Numbered from the stretch's first letter, positions 6,913 to 17,187 are shown. The stretch is 22,245 nt of DNA from JAVXNW01 sp036645575 (GCA_036645575.1 JAVXNW010000042.1:1-22245), one strand, 5' to 3'. Numbers and translations are program-made. Notes: generated by a model from the sequence alone, not told the origin.

Positions 6913-7677
6913 ATGCTGCGGGTACTGATTGCGGACGACGAGGACATCATCCGCGAGGGACTCAAAAAACTGGTCGAACGCGCGGGGCTTTCGCTCACGG
7001 TCATCGCGATGGCGCACGACGGGGAGGAAGCGCTCAAGCTCTTTTCGGAATATCGGCCGGAGATTTTGCTGATGGACATCAACATGCCGCTGCTCAACGG
7101 CCTAGACGCGATCGCGCAATTGCGCCGCGACGCGCCCGAGGCGAAGATCATCATCGTCTCGGGCTACAATGAATTTATCTACGCGCAAAAGGCGCTTGAG
7201 CTGGGCGTATTTGCGTATCTGCTCAAGCCGCTCGATCCGGCAAACTTTCGCGAGGTGCTCGAGCGCGCGTGCGACGCGTACAAGGAGCGCCTGCTTGAAA
7301 AGAGCCACCTCGCGCGCGACGAAGCGCCCGTCTTGGCCAGCTGTCAAAAGATTGCGCTCGGCGCGGTCGCCTATTTACAGGCGCACTTTTGCGAGGGCGA
7401 CCTGACGCTGTCGGACGTCGCGGAGCGCTTTCACATCAGCCAATCGTATTTGACGCGCATTACCAAGCAAAAAGTTGGCCTGACATTCACCGATTATCTG
7501 GGCGCGCTGCGCGTGGATCTGGCCAAGACGCTGCTTGCGGACGACCGCGACATGACGATCGCCGAGGTCGCCGATCGCGTAGGCTATTCCAGCCAGCATT
7601 ATTTTTCGCGCGCCTTCAAAAACTATACCGGACTCACGCCCGGCAAATTCCGCGCCGAAAAGCGCGAAGAGGGCTGA
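6913..7677 (+). CDS. Response regulator, receiver + AraC-type HTH (YesN family)
   Basis: 254 residues. The receiver domain (1-120) has acidic residues D8-D9, phospho-acceptor D55 (LLMDINMP), S83 and K105 (LLKPLD), all intact. A linker (about 121-147) leads to an AraC double helix-turn-helix (148-250) ending in the usual HYFSRAFKNYTGLTPGKFR signature. It should bind DNA after phosphorylation by the kinase encoded just upstream. Two ATGs exist, 6907 and 6913. The GGAGGG at 6901-6906 abuts the first and is 6 nt from the second, so 6913 was chosen. The likely target is the divergent reductase gene (inference from position). Confidence 0.92.
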   Translation: MLRVLIADDEDIIREGLKKLVERAGLSLTVIAMAHDGEEALKLFSEYRPEILLMDINMPLLNGLDAIAQLRRDAPEAKIIIVSGYNEFIYAQKALELGVFAYLLKPLDPANFREVLERACDAYKERLLEKSHLARDEAPVLASCQKIALGAVAYLQAHFCEGDLTLSDVAERFHISQSYLTRITKQKVGLTFTDYLGALRVDLAKTLLADDRDMTIAEVADRVGYSSQHYFSRAFKNYTGLTPGKFRAEKREEG

Positions 7678-7701
7678 TGGCCCACCTTGACCATTTGCAC
7701 C

Positions 7702-7730
7702 TTGCGGGGCGGGCGCGCAATGGGTATAAT
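7702..7730 (+). promoter_or_regulatory. Promoter of the polyphosphate kinase gene
   Basis: TTGCGG (7702-7707) and a perfect TATAAT (7725-7730) are separated by exactly 17 bp. The predicted start of transcription is near 7737, about 65 nt before the chosen ppk start. Confidence 0.65.
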
Positions 7731-7801
7731 ATAGGCATGGGGTTCGTTTTTTCAAAACGCCGGTCGCGGTGAAAATGAAGCAAATTGGGGGCGCCAGTCT
7801 T

Positions 7802-9886
7802 ATGCCGGAGGAACAGGGGACATTTGCGAGCGCGCAGGCGCTAAAACCAGAGCATTGCATCAACCGCGAGCTCAGTTGGCTGGAGTTCAACCAGCGCGTG
7901 CTGGACGAGGCGGTCTCGCCTTACAATCCGCCGTTTGAGAAGATGAAGTTTTTGTCGATTGTGTCGAGCAATCTGGATGAGTTTTTCATGATTCGGGTGG
8001 CGTCCATCTGGGAGCAGATCGACGCAGGCTACACCAAGGCCGATTATTCCGGCATGACGCCGCGCCAACAGTTGGCGGCGATCACCGCGCGGGTGCGGGT
8101 GATGGTGTCGCGCATGTACGAAGCGCTGCGCAAGGAGATCCTTCCGTCGCTTGAGCGCGCGGGCATCCGGGTGCGCAGCGCCAAGGCGCTCACGCCCGAG
8201 CAGGCGGCCTATGTGGATCGCTACTTTGAGGAGCAGATCTACCCGGTGCTCACGCCCATGGCGGTGGATTCGCGGCGGCCATTTCCGCTGATTCTCAACC
8301 GAAGCCTGAATCTGGGGCTGCTGATTGACGAAGGCGCGGAGGAAACGCCCTCGTTTGCGACGGTGCAGGTGCCAAGTGGGCTGCCGCGCGTGGTGCGCCT
8401 GCCCGAGACCAATGGCGTGAGCGTCATGCTGCTCGAGCAGATCATCTCGCGCAACATCGCCAAGCTCTTTCCCGGCCGGCACGTCCTGTGCTGCTACCCG
8501 TACCGCATCACGCGAAACGCCGACCTGACGATCGACGAGGACGAGGCGGACGACCTGCTCAAGGAGGTCGAAAAGCGGCTGCGCCAGCGGCGCTGGGGCT
8601 TTGCGGTGCGCCTTGAGATCGACCAGCGCGCCGACGCGCGGTTGGTCAAGACATTGGAGGACGCGCTCGAGCTCGAGGTGGGCGACGCGTACTCGATCCA
8701 CGGGCCGATCAACCTGGATTTCTTCATGCGCTATCTGTACAAGCTGCCCGGATTTGATTCCCTCAAATACCCGCCCTTTTCGCCGCGCGCGCTCAAGCTG
8801 GACGAGGAGGAGTCGCTGTTTTCGCGCATTCGCACAGGCGACCTCATGCTCTATCACCCCTACGACAGCTTTGAGCCGGTGATCCGCTTTGTGCAGCAGG
8901 CGGCGCGCGACCCGCAGGTGCTGGCGATCAAGCAGACGCTGTACCGGGTGAGCGGCGACTCGCCGATCATCGCGGCGCTGGCGGAGGCGGCGGACGCGGG
9001 CAAGCAGGTGACGGTGCTGCTGGAGCTCAAGGCGCGCTTTGACGAGGAGAACAACATCCACTGGGGCAGGCGCCTCGAGCGCGCGGGCGCGCACGTGATC
9101 TACGGCATGGCGGGGCTCAAGACCCACTCGAAGATCACGCTGGTCGTGCGGGCAGAGTCAGGCGGCATCAGGCGCTACGTGCACCTGGCGACCGGCAACT
9201 ACAACGACGTGACCGCCAACATCTACACCGACCACGCGCTCTTCACCGCAAACCCGCAGTTTGGCGCGGACGCGTCCGCGTTTTTCAACATGCTGACCGG
9301 GTTTTCAGAGCTGCCGCAGATGGAAAAGCTGGTGAGCGCGCCGGTGGGCATGCGCGAAAAGTTCTACCAGCTGATCGACCGCGAGACCGAGAACGCCAAG
9401 GCGGGCAAGGAAGCGGAGATCTTTTCCAAGATGAACTCGCTCGTGGACGAGGGGATCATCGCGCGGCTGTACAACGCCTCGATCGCCGGGGTCAAGATTC
9501 GCCTGATCGTGCGCGGCATATGCTGCCTGCGCCCCGGCATGCCGGGCGTGAGCGACAACATCCAGGTGCGCTCAATCGTCGGGCGCTACCTCGAGCACAG
9601 CCGCATCTACCTGTTCAAAAACGGCGGAGATACCCAGGTTTTCCTGTCGAGCGCCGACTGGATGCCGCGCAATCTGGATCGCCGGGTCGAGCTCATGTTC
9701 CCGGTCGAGGCCGAGCTTCTCAAGGCGCAGGTGAGCGACCTGCTCGCCCTCCAGTGGCGCGACAACGTCAAGGCGTCCCAGTTGCAGTTTGACGGCCGCT
9801 ACGTGAGGCTAGGCAACGCCACCGACAAAATGATTAATTCACAAGAAATACTGATGAGGAAGTATCGCGATGCATCACACGGATGA
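7802..9886 (+). CDS. ppk1: Polyphosphate kinase 1
   Basis: 694-residue enzyme that polymerises the gamma-phosphate of ATP into polyphosphate, reversibly. The N-terminal domain begins with the family signature INRELSWLEFNQRVLDEA. The catalytic half carries the autophosphorylated histidine in LKTHSKI (H442 in this numbering) and the second conserved histidine in YLEHSRIYLF; HLATGNYND is also present. The length is normal for Ppk1. The frame opens earlier at a GTG (7769) and an ATG (7775); 7802 was preferred because GGGGG lies 10 nt upstream, while the earlier starts have little or no ribosome binding site. The 3' end overlaps the next gene by 17 nt. No exopolyphosphatase gene is adjacent. Confidence 0.95.
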   Translation: MPEEQGTFASAQALKPEHCINRELSWLEFNQRVLDEAVSPYNPPFEKMKFLSIVSSNLDEFFMIRVASIWEQIDAGYTKADYSGMTPRQQLAAITARVRVMVSRMYEALRKEILPSLERAGIRVRSAKALTPEQAAYVDRYFEEQIYPVLTPMAVDSRRPFPLILNRSLNLGLLIDEGAEETPSFATVQVPSGLPRVVRLPETNGVSVMLLEQIISRNIAKLFPGRHVLCCYPYRITRNADLTIDEDEADDLLKEVEKRLRQRRWGFAVRLEIDQRADARLVKTLEDALELEVGDAYSIHGPINLDFFMRYLYKLPGFDSLKYPPFSPRALKLDEEESLFSRIRTGDLMLYHPYDSFEPVIRFVQQAARDPQVLAIKQTLYRVSGDSPIIAALAEAADAGKQVTVLLELKARFDEENNIHWGRRLERAGAHVIYGMAGLKTHSKITLVVRAESGGIRRYVHLATGNYNDVTANIYTDHALFTANPQFGADASAFFNMLTGFSELPQMEKLVSAPVGMREKFYQLIDRETENAKAGKEAEIFSKMNSLVDEGIIARLYNASIAGVKIRLIVRGICCLRPGMPGVSDNIQVRSIVGRYLEHSRIYLFKNGGDTQVFLSSADWMPRNLDRRVELMFPVEAELLKAQVSDLLALQWRDNVKASQLQFDGRYVRLGNATDKMINSQEILMRKYRDASHG

Positions 9887-10859
9887 GTCCTTTGCCACCA
9901 TGCTCCTGATGAGCCAGATCACGCCGAGCCGCGAGGAATTGGCGCGCCCGCTCTCCACCTCCGAATGGCATCAGCTGCGCCAGCGCACGCGCGAGGCGCG
10001 CATGAGCATGGGTCAGCTGGTGACGCTCGATATGTCCGGGTTCATGATGAAGCTGGATATGACCGAGCAGGAGGCCTATCGGCTGTGCCTGCTGCTTGGG
10101 CGGGCGCTGCCGCTGTCGATGTGCCTGGAGCAGTTCTCGATGAGCGGAATCGACGTGATCACCTTTGGCGACCCGCAATACCCGGCGCGGCTGCGCGATC
10201 GACTGGCGGACAAGGCGCCGCCGATGCTCTACATGGCCGGGCGGCCGGAACTGCTTCGCCACAACGCGATCGCGATTCTGGGCTCGCTCAGCGCGCGCGG
10301 CGAGGCCGAAGGCGAGGTGCGCGCGCTTGCGCGCCTAGCGGCCTCGGAGGGGTATACCATCGTGACCGACGGCACCACCGGCCTTTCGCGCATCGCGCAG
10401 GACGAGGCGGTGGCGGCGGGCGGGCACGTGGTCGAGGTGACGGCGGGCGGGCTGAGCGCGCGCGTCGAGCAGCCCGACCTGTGCGGAATGCTCGCGATGC
10501 GCAAGGGCACCGCCATCTCGGTGGTTCACCCGGACGCGCTGCAAACCAGCAGCCACGCGCTCGCGCGCAACAAGCTGGTGTACGCGCTGTCTGACGCGGC
10601 GTTCGTCTTCGCGGCGGAGAAGGGCCGTGGCACGACCTACGAGGGCGTCGTGGAGGCGCTTCGAAAGCGGTGGGTGAACGCCATCTACGTGTGGGATACG
10701 CCGCTGTACGAGGGCAACCGCACGCTGATCGCCAAGGGCGGCATCCCCTTTACCCACCTGACGCAGGCGGGCTTTGCGCAATTGGTCAGCAGCTGGCGCA
10801 GCGCCACCGCCGAACAGTTGTGCATGTTCGACCGAGTCGACCCGCTAGGGAATCACTGA
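9870..10859 (+). CDS. Divergent DprA/Smf-like Rossmann-fold protein
   Basis: 329 residues, overlapping the ppk end by 17 nt, with GAGGAAG 7 nt before its ATG, so the two are translationally linked. From about residue 90 it follows the DprA layout: ITFGDPQYPARLRD, then PPMLYMAG, AILGS (135-139), a glycine-rich loop TDGTTGLSRIAQDEA (166-180), RNKLVYALSDAAFV (233-246) and a GRGTTYEGVVEAL helix. Key DprA signatures are altered: GSR is GSL, and the SGxARGID loop reads TDGTTGLSR. Classical DprA loads RecA onto single-stranded DNA during transformation; whether this protein does so is doubtful. Residues 1-85 match nothing I recognise. The last three codons and the stop lie inside the palindromic element at 10847. 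It could instead be a nucleotide-binding LOG/DprA-like sensor. Confidence 0.75.
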   Translation: MHHTDESFATMLLMSQITPSREELARPLSTSEWHQLRQRTREARMSMGQLVTLDMSGFMMKLDMTEQEAYRLCLLLGRALPLSMCLEQFSMSGIDVITFGDPQYPARLRDRLADKAPPMLYMAGRPELLRHNAIAILGSLSARGEAEGEVRALARLAASEGYTIVTDGTTGLSRIAQDEAVAAGGHVVEVTAGGLSARVEQPDLCGMLAMRKGTAISVVHPDALQTSSHALARNKLVYALSDAAFVFAAEKGRGTTYEGVVEALRKRWVNAIYVWDTPLYEGNRTLIAKGGIPFTHLTQAGFAQLVSSWRSATAEQLCMFDRVDPLGNH

Positions 10860-11008
10860 TTAAAGAACGTGCGTGATGGCGAGCTGAATTTTCGCAAGCT
10901 TCGTCATGCAAAAGCCGAAGGCGCAAAAGCGCTACGCCCCGGATTTTGCAGGGCGGAGATGGCGGAAATTGAGCCGCCAGCGCCGCGGGATTTATTCAGC
11001 GGTTCCCT
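10847..11008. repeat. 162-bp palindromic (MITE-like) element between convergent genes
   Basis: The ends AGGGAATCACTGATTAAA (10847-10864) and TTTATTCAGCGGTTCCCT (10991-11008) are inverted repeats matching at 15 of 18 positions. Inner segments pair about the same centre near 10928: 10877-10895 with 10962-10979 (one bulge, few mismatches), and 10908-10917 with 10940-10949 (9 of 10). The element therefore folds into one long imperfect hairpin. It encodes no protein. It provides the stop codon and final residues of the DprA-like gene (left) and the membrane protein gene (right). A miniature inverted-repeat element or a structured bidirectional terminator are the two readings. Confidence 0.65.
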
Positions 11009-11456
11009 CGCCTAGGCGGACGATGTAGCGGCCGCAGCAGGTGAATTGGGCGAGGGAATCGGGCGCATTTTGCGGGAACGCGCGCGTTGCGTCCCAGTAC
11101 AGGCTCACATCTCCCTCGCCTTCTTTATCGGCCGACACGTCCAGCACCATGACGCCATCCTCGCTGAGCCGCGCATTCTCCGAAACCGACAGCAGGCGTC
11201 CCGCCCATTCGTGCGTGCGGCCGGTCAGCATGTTTTGGACAAAACGCCGGTACTGCGCGACCGGCGCGACCCGCAGGTCATAGCAGGCATACGCGATCGT
11301 CGATCCCACAATCAGCCCGATGATTGACGTGAGCTTGCTGCGCACAATCAGCCCGACCACCATGCCGCCAATGCCGAGCGCCAAAATTGTCAGCGCGATC
11401 AGCGCCTCACGGCGAACGTCACGGCGCGCTTTTTTCTCATCCGCTTGACTGTACAT
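10992..11456 (-). CDS. Small membrane protein of unknown function
   Basis: 154 residues. A short charged N-terminus (MYSQADEKKARRDVRR) precedes two closely spaced membrane helices (about 19-38 and 41-59). A soluble C-terminal domain of about 95 residues follows, including VMVLDVSADKEGEGDVSLYWD and two adjacent cysteines near the end. I do not recognise the family. The ATG at 11456 was chosen; a TTG at 11462 is an alternative, since GAAGGG lies 5 nt from it and 11 nt from the ATG. Its last four residues and stop are supplied by the palindromic element. It lies downstream of the methylmutase-like gene on the same strand but is separated from it by a hairpin. Confidence 0.7.
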   Translation of the reverse strand: MYSQADEKKARRDVRREALIALTILALGIGGMVVGLIVRSKLTSIIGLIVGSTIAYACYDLRVAPVAQYRRFVQNMLTGRTHEWAGRLLSVSENARLSEDGVMVLDVSADKEGEGDVSLYWDATRAFPQNAPDSLAQFTCCGRYIVRLGEGTAE

Positions 11457-11478
11457 AGGCAAAAATTCCCTTCAACGA

Positions 11479-11527
11479 CGGAAAGGAGAACGGCGCATCG
11501 CGTCCGTTCCCCTTTCCGCTATTTTTT
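11479..11527 (+). terminator. Strong terminator-like hairpin between two minus-strand genes
   Basis: CGGAAAGGAGAACGG (11479-11493) pairs with CCGTTCCCCTTTCCG (11504-11518) with a single mismatch and a 10-nt loop. CTATTTTTTATAG follows on the plus strand, which is the canonical terminator arrangement for rightward transcription. Both genes flanking it are on the minus strand. Read leftward it is preceded by A's and followed only by a weak T-rich stretch, so it may act in both directions. Confidence 0.6.
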
Positions 11528-12149
11528 ATAGATTTTGTTCCCGAATGGATTCGGTCATCAGCGCGTTTAGAATGGCGCTCGCAACCCCTGCGCCGCCCTT
11601 CTTGCCACGCACCACGATCGACGCCAGGTTGCTGTCCCATATGCGCTCCTTGAGCTGCACGACGCTGGCAAACCCCGTCGGCACCGCCAGCACCACCACG
11701 TCGTTTAGCGGCTCGTTCGCGGCCCGCTGGAGCAGCCTTGCCAGCGCCATCGGCGCGGACCCGATCGCAAGCAGCTTAAGTCCCGGTATGCTCAGCGCGT
11801 AGTCCAGCGCCATCTCGGCGCGCGTCGTATGCTTCTGCGCCGCCACGTTCATAATCTGCACATCGTCGATGAAGCATTGCAGGCTGACGCCCAATTTATC
11901 CGCCATCGCATGGTCGATATCGGTCATCATGAGCGTCGTATCGGTTACAATTGTCCCCCCGGTCATCATAACATGCCGTACCATTGTGAGGGCTGTAGGG
12001 CTAAAGTGCAGGCTCTGAACCACGCCTTCGTCGTTCACTTCCTGGTTGACCTGCTCCATAATCGCCGCCATCTCGCTGGTCACATAAGGCATGGCATTTT
12101 TTCTATTAGCGCCTTCGCGCGGCATTCTTCTCTGCGTGGGCATTGACAT
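11526..12149 (-). CDS. Precorrin-8X methylmutase-like protein (CbiC/CobH family), catalytic His segment missing
   Basis: 207 residues. The C-terminal two thirds follow CbiC/CobH closely: HFSPTAL (48-54), IVTDTTLM (67-74), CFIDDVQI, LAIGSAPMAL (127-136), VPTGFASVVQLKE (156-168) and IVVRGKKGGAGVASAILNAL (178-197). The family's N-terminal helix with the RSF motif, and the [IV]H-x-[TC]-G segment holding the catalytic histidine, are absent or replaced by MEQVNQEVNDEGVV. The usual role is 1,5-sigmatropic methyl migration in cobalamin synthesis, but this gene stands alone with no other cob/cbi gene in the window. The ATG at 12149 was chosen for its AAAGG site and because the promoter's start point lies only a few nt before the frame's first ATG at 12200. 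Function may differ from CbiC. Confidence 0.8.
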   Translation of the reverse strand: MSMPTQRRMPREGANRKNAMPYVTSEMAAIMEQVNQEVNDEGVVQSLHFSPTALTMVRHVMMTGGTIVTDTTLMMTDIDHAMADKLGVSLQCFIDDVQIMNVAAQKHTTRAEMALDYALSIPGLKLLAIGSAPMALARLLQRAANEPLNDVVVLAVPTGFASVVQLKERIWDSNLASIVVRGKKGGAGVASAILNALMTESIREQNL

Positions 12150-12212
12150 TGATCCAGCCTTTCTCTCGAGAATATCACAGTCGTTTGACAATCTTCTCAT
12201 TTCGCTGGCTCA

Positions 12213-12241
12213 AGGATAGCAAACTGCGTCGCGCGTGTCAA
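12213..12241 (-). promoter_or_regulatory. Promoter of the methylmutase-like gene
   Basis: On the minus strand a perfect TTGACA (12236-12241) and TATCCT (12213-12218) are 17 bp apart. Transcription would start near 12206, giving a leader of about 57 nt to the chosen ATG. Confidence 0.7.
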
Positions 12242-12302
12242 GCAATAACCCATTACGTTCCTGCACATAAACTGATCGTTTAACAGAAACTCATCATACC
12301 TT

Positions 12303-14909
<2,607 letters not shown>

Positions 14910-14961
14910 CGCAAACCCTCCTCTTATTTTATCTGAGCAAAAGGCCGCCCGTCCGCAGGAG

Positions 14962-14978
14962 TTTGCCTTTCTTTGACC
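14962..14978 (-). promoter_or_regulatory. CtsR operator
   Basis: Read on the minus strand this is GGTCAAAGAAAGGCAAA. It matches the CtsR heptad-repeat consensus RGTCAAANANRGTCAAA at all but one position (G for T in the second heptad). It starts directly after the -10 box, so bound CtsR would block transcription of clpB until heat shock. Confidence 0.85.
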
Positions 14979-15007
14979 ATTGTAGTGCCTCGGCGCATTT
15001 TTGTCAA
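14979..15007 (-). promoter_or_regulatory. clpB promoter (sigma-A type)
   Basis: TTGACA (15002-15007, minus strand) and TACAAT (14979-14984) are separated by exactly 17 bp. The CtsR box abuts the -10 hexamer. Confidence 0.85.
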
Positions 15008-15243
15008 TATATTTGCTTGTAAATTATTTTTTATGCCGCCTTTGCAGGCGAGGGTGGATCAACTAGCGGCGCAAACCCGCCCTTTTCGCCATGGCCTTTC
15101 AGAAAGATGTTCTGCAACCGTTCAATCATTCAAGTCAGCTCCTTGCATTTAATTTCATCATTTTGAGCGAACGGCTGTATTTCACATCCAATTATTGTGA
15201 TAAACTCCTTAAATTTCATGACACAATTTTGCTATATTACCGA
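15008..15243. other. AT-rich gene-free stretch between clpB and the aldolase operon
   Basis: Part of the 448-bp gap between two divergent genes, clearly more AT-rich than its surroundings. An in-frame extension of the aldolase gene reaches back to 15091, but it has no ribosome binding site and no resemblance to the family, so it is not taken as coding. Apart from the promoter elements listed separately, no RNA gene, repeat or riboswitch could be recognised. Confidence 0.5.
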
Positions 15244-15285
15244 TTGTCGAATTGGTCTTTGTATGGTAGTATAATTGTCATACAG
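15244..15285 (+). promoter_or_regulatory. Putative operon promoter with overlapping GntR/FadR-type operator
   Basis: A perfect TATAAT lies at 15270-15275. The -35 is poor (TTGTCG 15244-15249 at 20 bp, or TCGAAT 15247-15252 at 17 bp). TGTATG (15260-15265) and CATACA (15279-15284) form inverted arms around the -10. TTGTCATACAG (15275-15285) fits the FadR-subfamily consensus TNGTNNNACNA except at the last base. A FadR-type regulator is encoded in the same operon, so autoregulation by repression is plausible. Confidence 0.45.
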
Positions 15286-15357
15286 CTTACGAACCAGATC
15301 GCGTTTGACTTGAACGACGCCGTGGGGCATCGACTGCTTTTAAAGGAGAACAAGCTC

Positions 15358-16275
15358 ATGAACAACTATCCGGGCGGCGTTTGGCCGGTCATGCTGACCC
15401 CGTTTACCAGAGACGGACAGGTGGACGAAGCGGGGCTTCGCGCGTTGGTCGATTGGTACATCGCATCGGGCGTGGATGGCCTGTTTGCGTCCTGCCAATC
15501 GAGCGAAATATTCAATATGGATGAAAAAGAGCGAATGGACATTGCGCGCATCACGGTTGAGCAGGCGGCGGGGCGCGTGCCGGTGGTCGCGTCCGGCTTT
15601 ACGCCCTACGACCTGGACGAACAGGTGGCGAGCATCGAAAAGATGCACGCGACGCGCGTGGACGCGGTGATCCTGCTGACCAACCGGCTGGCGGGCGAAG
15701 GCGAGTCTGACGAAGTGCTGATGGCGCGCGTGGACGCGCTGCTCAGCCGCATCTCGCCCGAGATCCGGCTGGGCCTTTACGAGTGCCCCATGCCCTACAA
15801 GCGGCTTTTATCCATTCCGGTGATCGAGCACTGCGCCCAGACCGGCCGATTCTATTTCCTCAAGGACACCTGCTGCGACCGCGCGCAGATCAAGGAAAAA
15901 CTGGCCGCCACCAAGGGCACCTCGCTCAAGCTCTACAACGCCAACACGACGACGCTGCTTACTTCCATGCTGGACGGCGCGCCGGGCTATTCGGGCATCA
16001 TGGCCAACTTCCACCCCGAGGTGTACGTCTGGCTGACCCGGAACATTCACCACGAGAACGCGCCGATGGTGCAGGACCTGATGACGCTTTCCTCGCTGAT
16101 TGAAAGGCAGTGCTACCCGGTCAGCGCAAAGTTTCACCTGCGCGAGATCGAAAAGCTGCCCATCCAGACCACCTGCCGCGTGAGGGACGACGCGCTTCTG
16201 ACCGACACCTTTAAAACCGAAGTGCGCCAGATGGACGAAGTCATGAACGACACCTATCGCAGGCTGTGCCAATAG
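15358..16275 (+). CDS. DapA/NAL-family class I aldolase (dihydrodipicolinate synthase family)
   Basis: 305-residue TIM-barrel lyase of the DHDPS/N-acetylneuraminate lyase superfamily, which forms or cleaves C-C bonds to pyruvate through a lysine Schiff base. K169 (FLKDT) is the Schiff-base lysine and Y141 (YECP) the conserved tyrosine. The usual GTTGE loop reads SCQSSE (45-50), unlike true DHDPS. The ATG at 15358 has AAAGGAG 9 nt upstream. It is the first gene of an operon with an HpaI-type aldolase, a GntR regulator and a TRAP transporter, which argues for a catabolic sugar-acid or keto-acid substrate rather than lysine synthesis. The exact substrate cannot be told. Confidence 0.9.
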   Translation: MNNYPGGVWPVMLTPFTRDGQVDEAGLRALVDWYIASGVDGLFASCQSSEIFNMDEKERMDIARITVEQAAGRVPVVASGFTPYDLDEQVASIEKMHATRVDAVILLTNRLAGEGESDEVLMARVDALLSRISPEIRLGLYECPMPYKRLLSIPVIEHCAQTGRFYFLKDTCCDRAQIKEKLAATKGTSLKLYNANTTTLLTSMLDGAPGYSGIMANFHPEVYVWLTRNIHHENAPMVQDLMTLSSLIERQCYPVSAKFHLREIEKLPIQTTCRVRDDALLTDTFKTEVRQMDEVMNDTYRRLCQ

Positions 16276-16334
16276 CGACCGATCGCCTTTTCCGCCATGG
16301 GGCAAAGAATGAACGATGAACAAGAGGCATTGCG

Positions 16335-17132
16335 ATGAATCAAAAGATGAACAAGGCGCAGCAGATGCGAAGCAAGTTCGCGCGGGGCGAGTTGGTGGTC
16401 GGCGGGCATGTGTTTTACACCGACTGCGAGATCACCGAGGCGCTGGGCTGCCACGGTTTTGAATTTGTATGGATCGACGCGGAGCATTCCGCCTTTGACA
16501 AAGCGTGCGTTTTGCACCACATCATCGCCGCCGCGTCGGGCAATACCGCGTCGATTGTGCGCGTGGCGTGGAACGACCCGGTGCGGATCAAGCCCATCCT
16601 CGAGATGGGGCCGGACGGCATCATCCTGCCGATGGTGTCAAGCGCCGAGGAGGCGCGCCGGGCGGTCAGCGCGTGCAGCTATCCGCCCCTTGGCGTGCGC
16701 GGCTTCGGCCCGCGCCGAGCCAACCAGTACGGCGCGCTTGAGACGCGGGACTATTTAAAGGACGTAAACGATTCGTTTTTGCGCATCGTGCAGATCGAGC
16801 ACCAGAGCGCGGTCGAGCACTTGGAAGAGATTCTCGCGGTCGAGGGGATCGACCTTGCCATGGTGGGGCCAAACGACCTGTCCGCCTCGATCGGCCACTT
16901 GGGCGACACGCGCCACCCGGACGTCATCGCGCTCTACGACCGGATCGAAGAGACCTGCAAGCGCCTGCACAAGCCGTTTGGCGTGTCGCTGGGCGCGGGC
17001 GACGAGGCATCGATCCGCGACTGGATCGGCCGCGGCGTCAACATGCTGGGCTGCGGCGACGACATCGCCTACCTATCGCTTGGCTGCAAGCGCACGTTCG
17101 ACTTGATTGGCCGCATTGCTTCCGGTCGCTGA
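16335..17132 (+). CDS. HpcH/HpaI-family class II aldolase
   Basis: 265-residue metal-dependent aldolase that cleaves 2-keto-4-hydroxy acids (for example 4-hydroxy-2-oxoheptanedioate or 2-keto-3-deoxy-rhamnonate) to pyruvate and an aldehyde. The HpaI active-site residues are all present with a constant offset of six: H51 (base, IDAEHS), R76 (VRVAW), E155 and D181 (metal ligands, QIEHQ and GPNDLS). The GVRGFGPRRAN loop (120-130) is typical. The start has AAGAGG 7 nt upstream. It follows the DapA-like gene by 59 nt and precedes the regulator by 55 nt. Which keto-acid it uses is unknown. Confidence 0.92.
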   Translation: MNQKMNKAQQMRSKFARGELVVGGHVFYTDCEITEALGCHGFEFVWIDAEHSAFDKACVLHHIIAAASGNTASIVRVAWNDPVRIKPILEMGPDGIILPMVSSAEEARRAVSACSYPPLGVRGFGPRRANQYGALETRDYLKDVNDSFLRIVQIEHQSAVEHLEEILAVEGIDLAMVGPNDLSASIGHLGDTRHPDVIALYDRIEETCKRLHKPFGVSLGAGDEASIRDWIGRGVNMLGCGDDIAYLSLGCKRTFDLIGRIASGR

Positions 17133-17187
17133 TCGAAAAAGTCACCCGAAGTACGATCGCCTAATCATCAAGGGCAAAGGAGTCATC

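Noticed and set aside
7841..9127. Minus-strand open frame of 428 codons opposite ppk
   Set aside because: It is a complementary-strand artefact of high third-position GC; ppk is unmistakable.
15091..15357. N-terminal extension of the DapA-like aldolase
   Set aside because: No homology to the family, AT-rich non-coding composition, a promoter-like TATAAT inside it, and a much better ribosome binding site before 15358.
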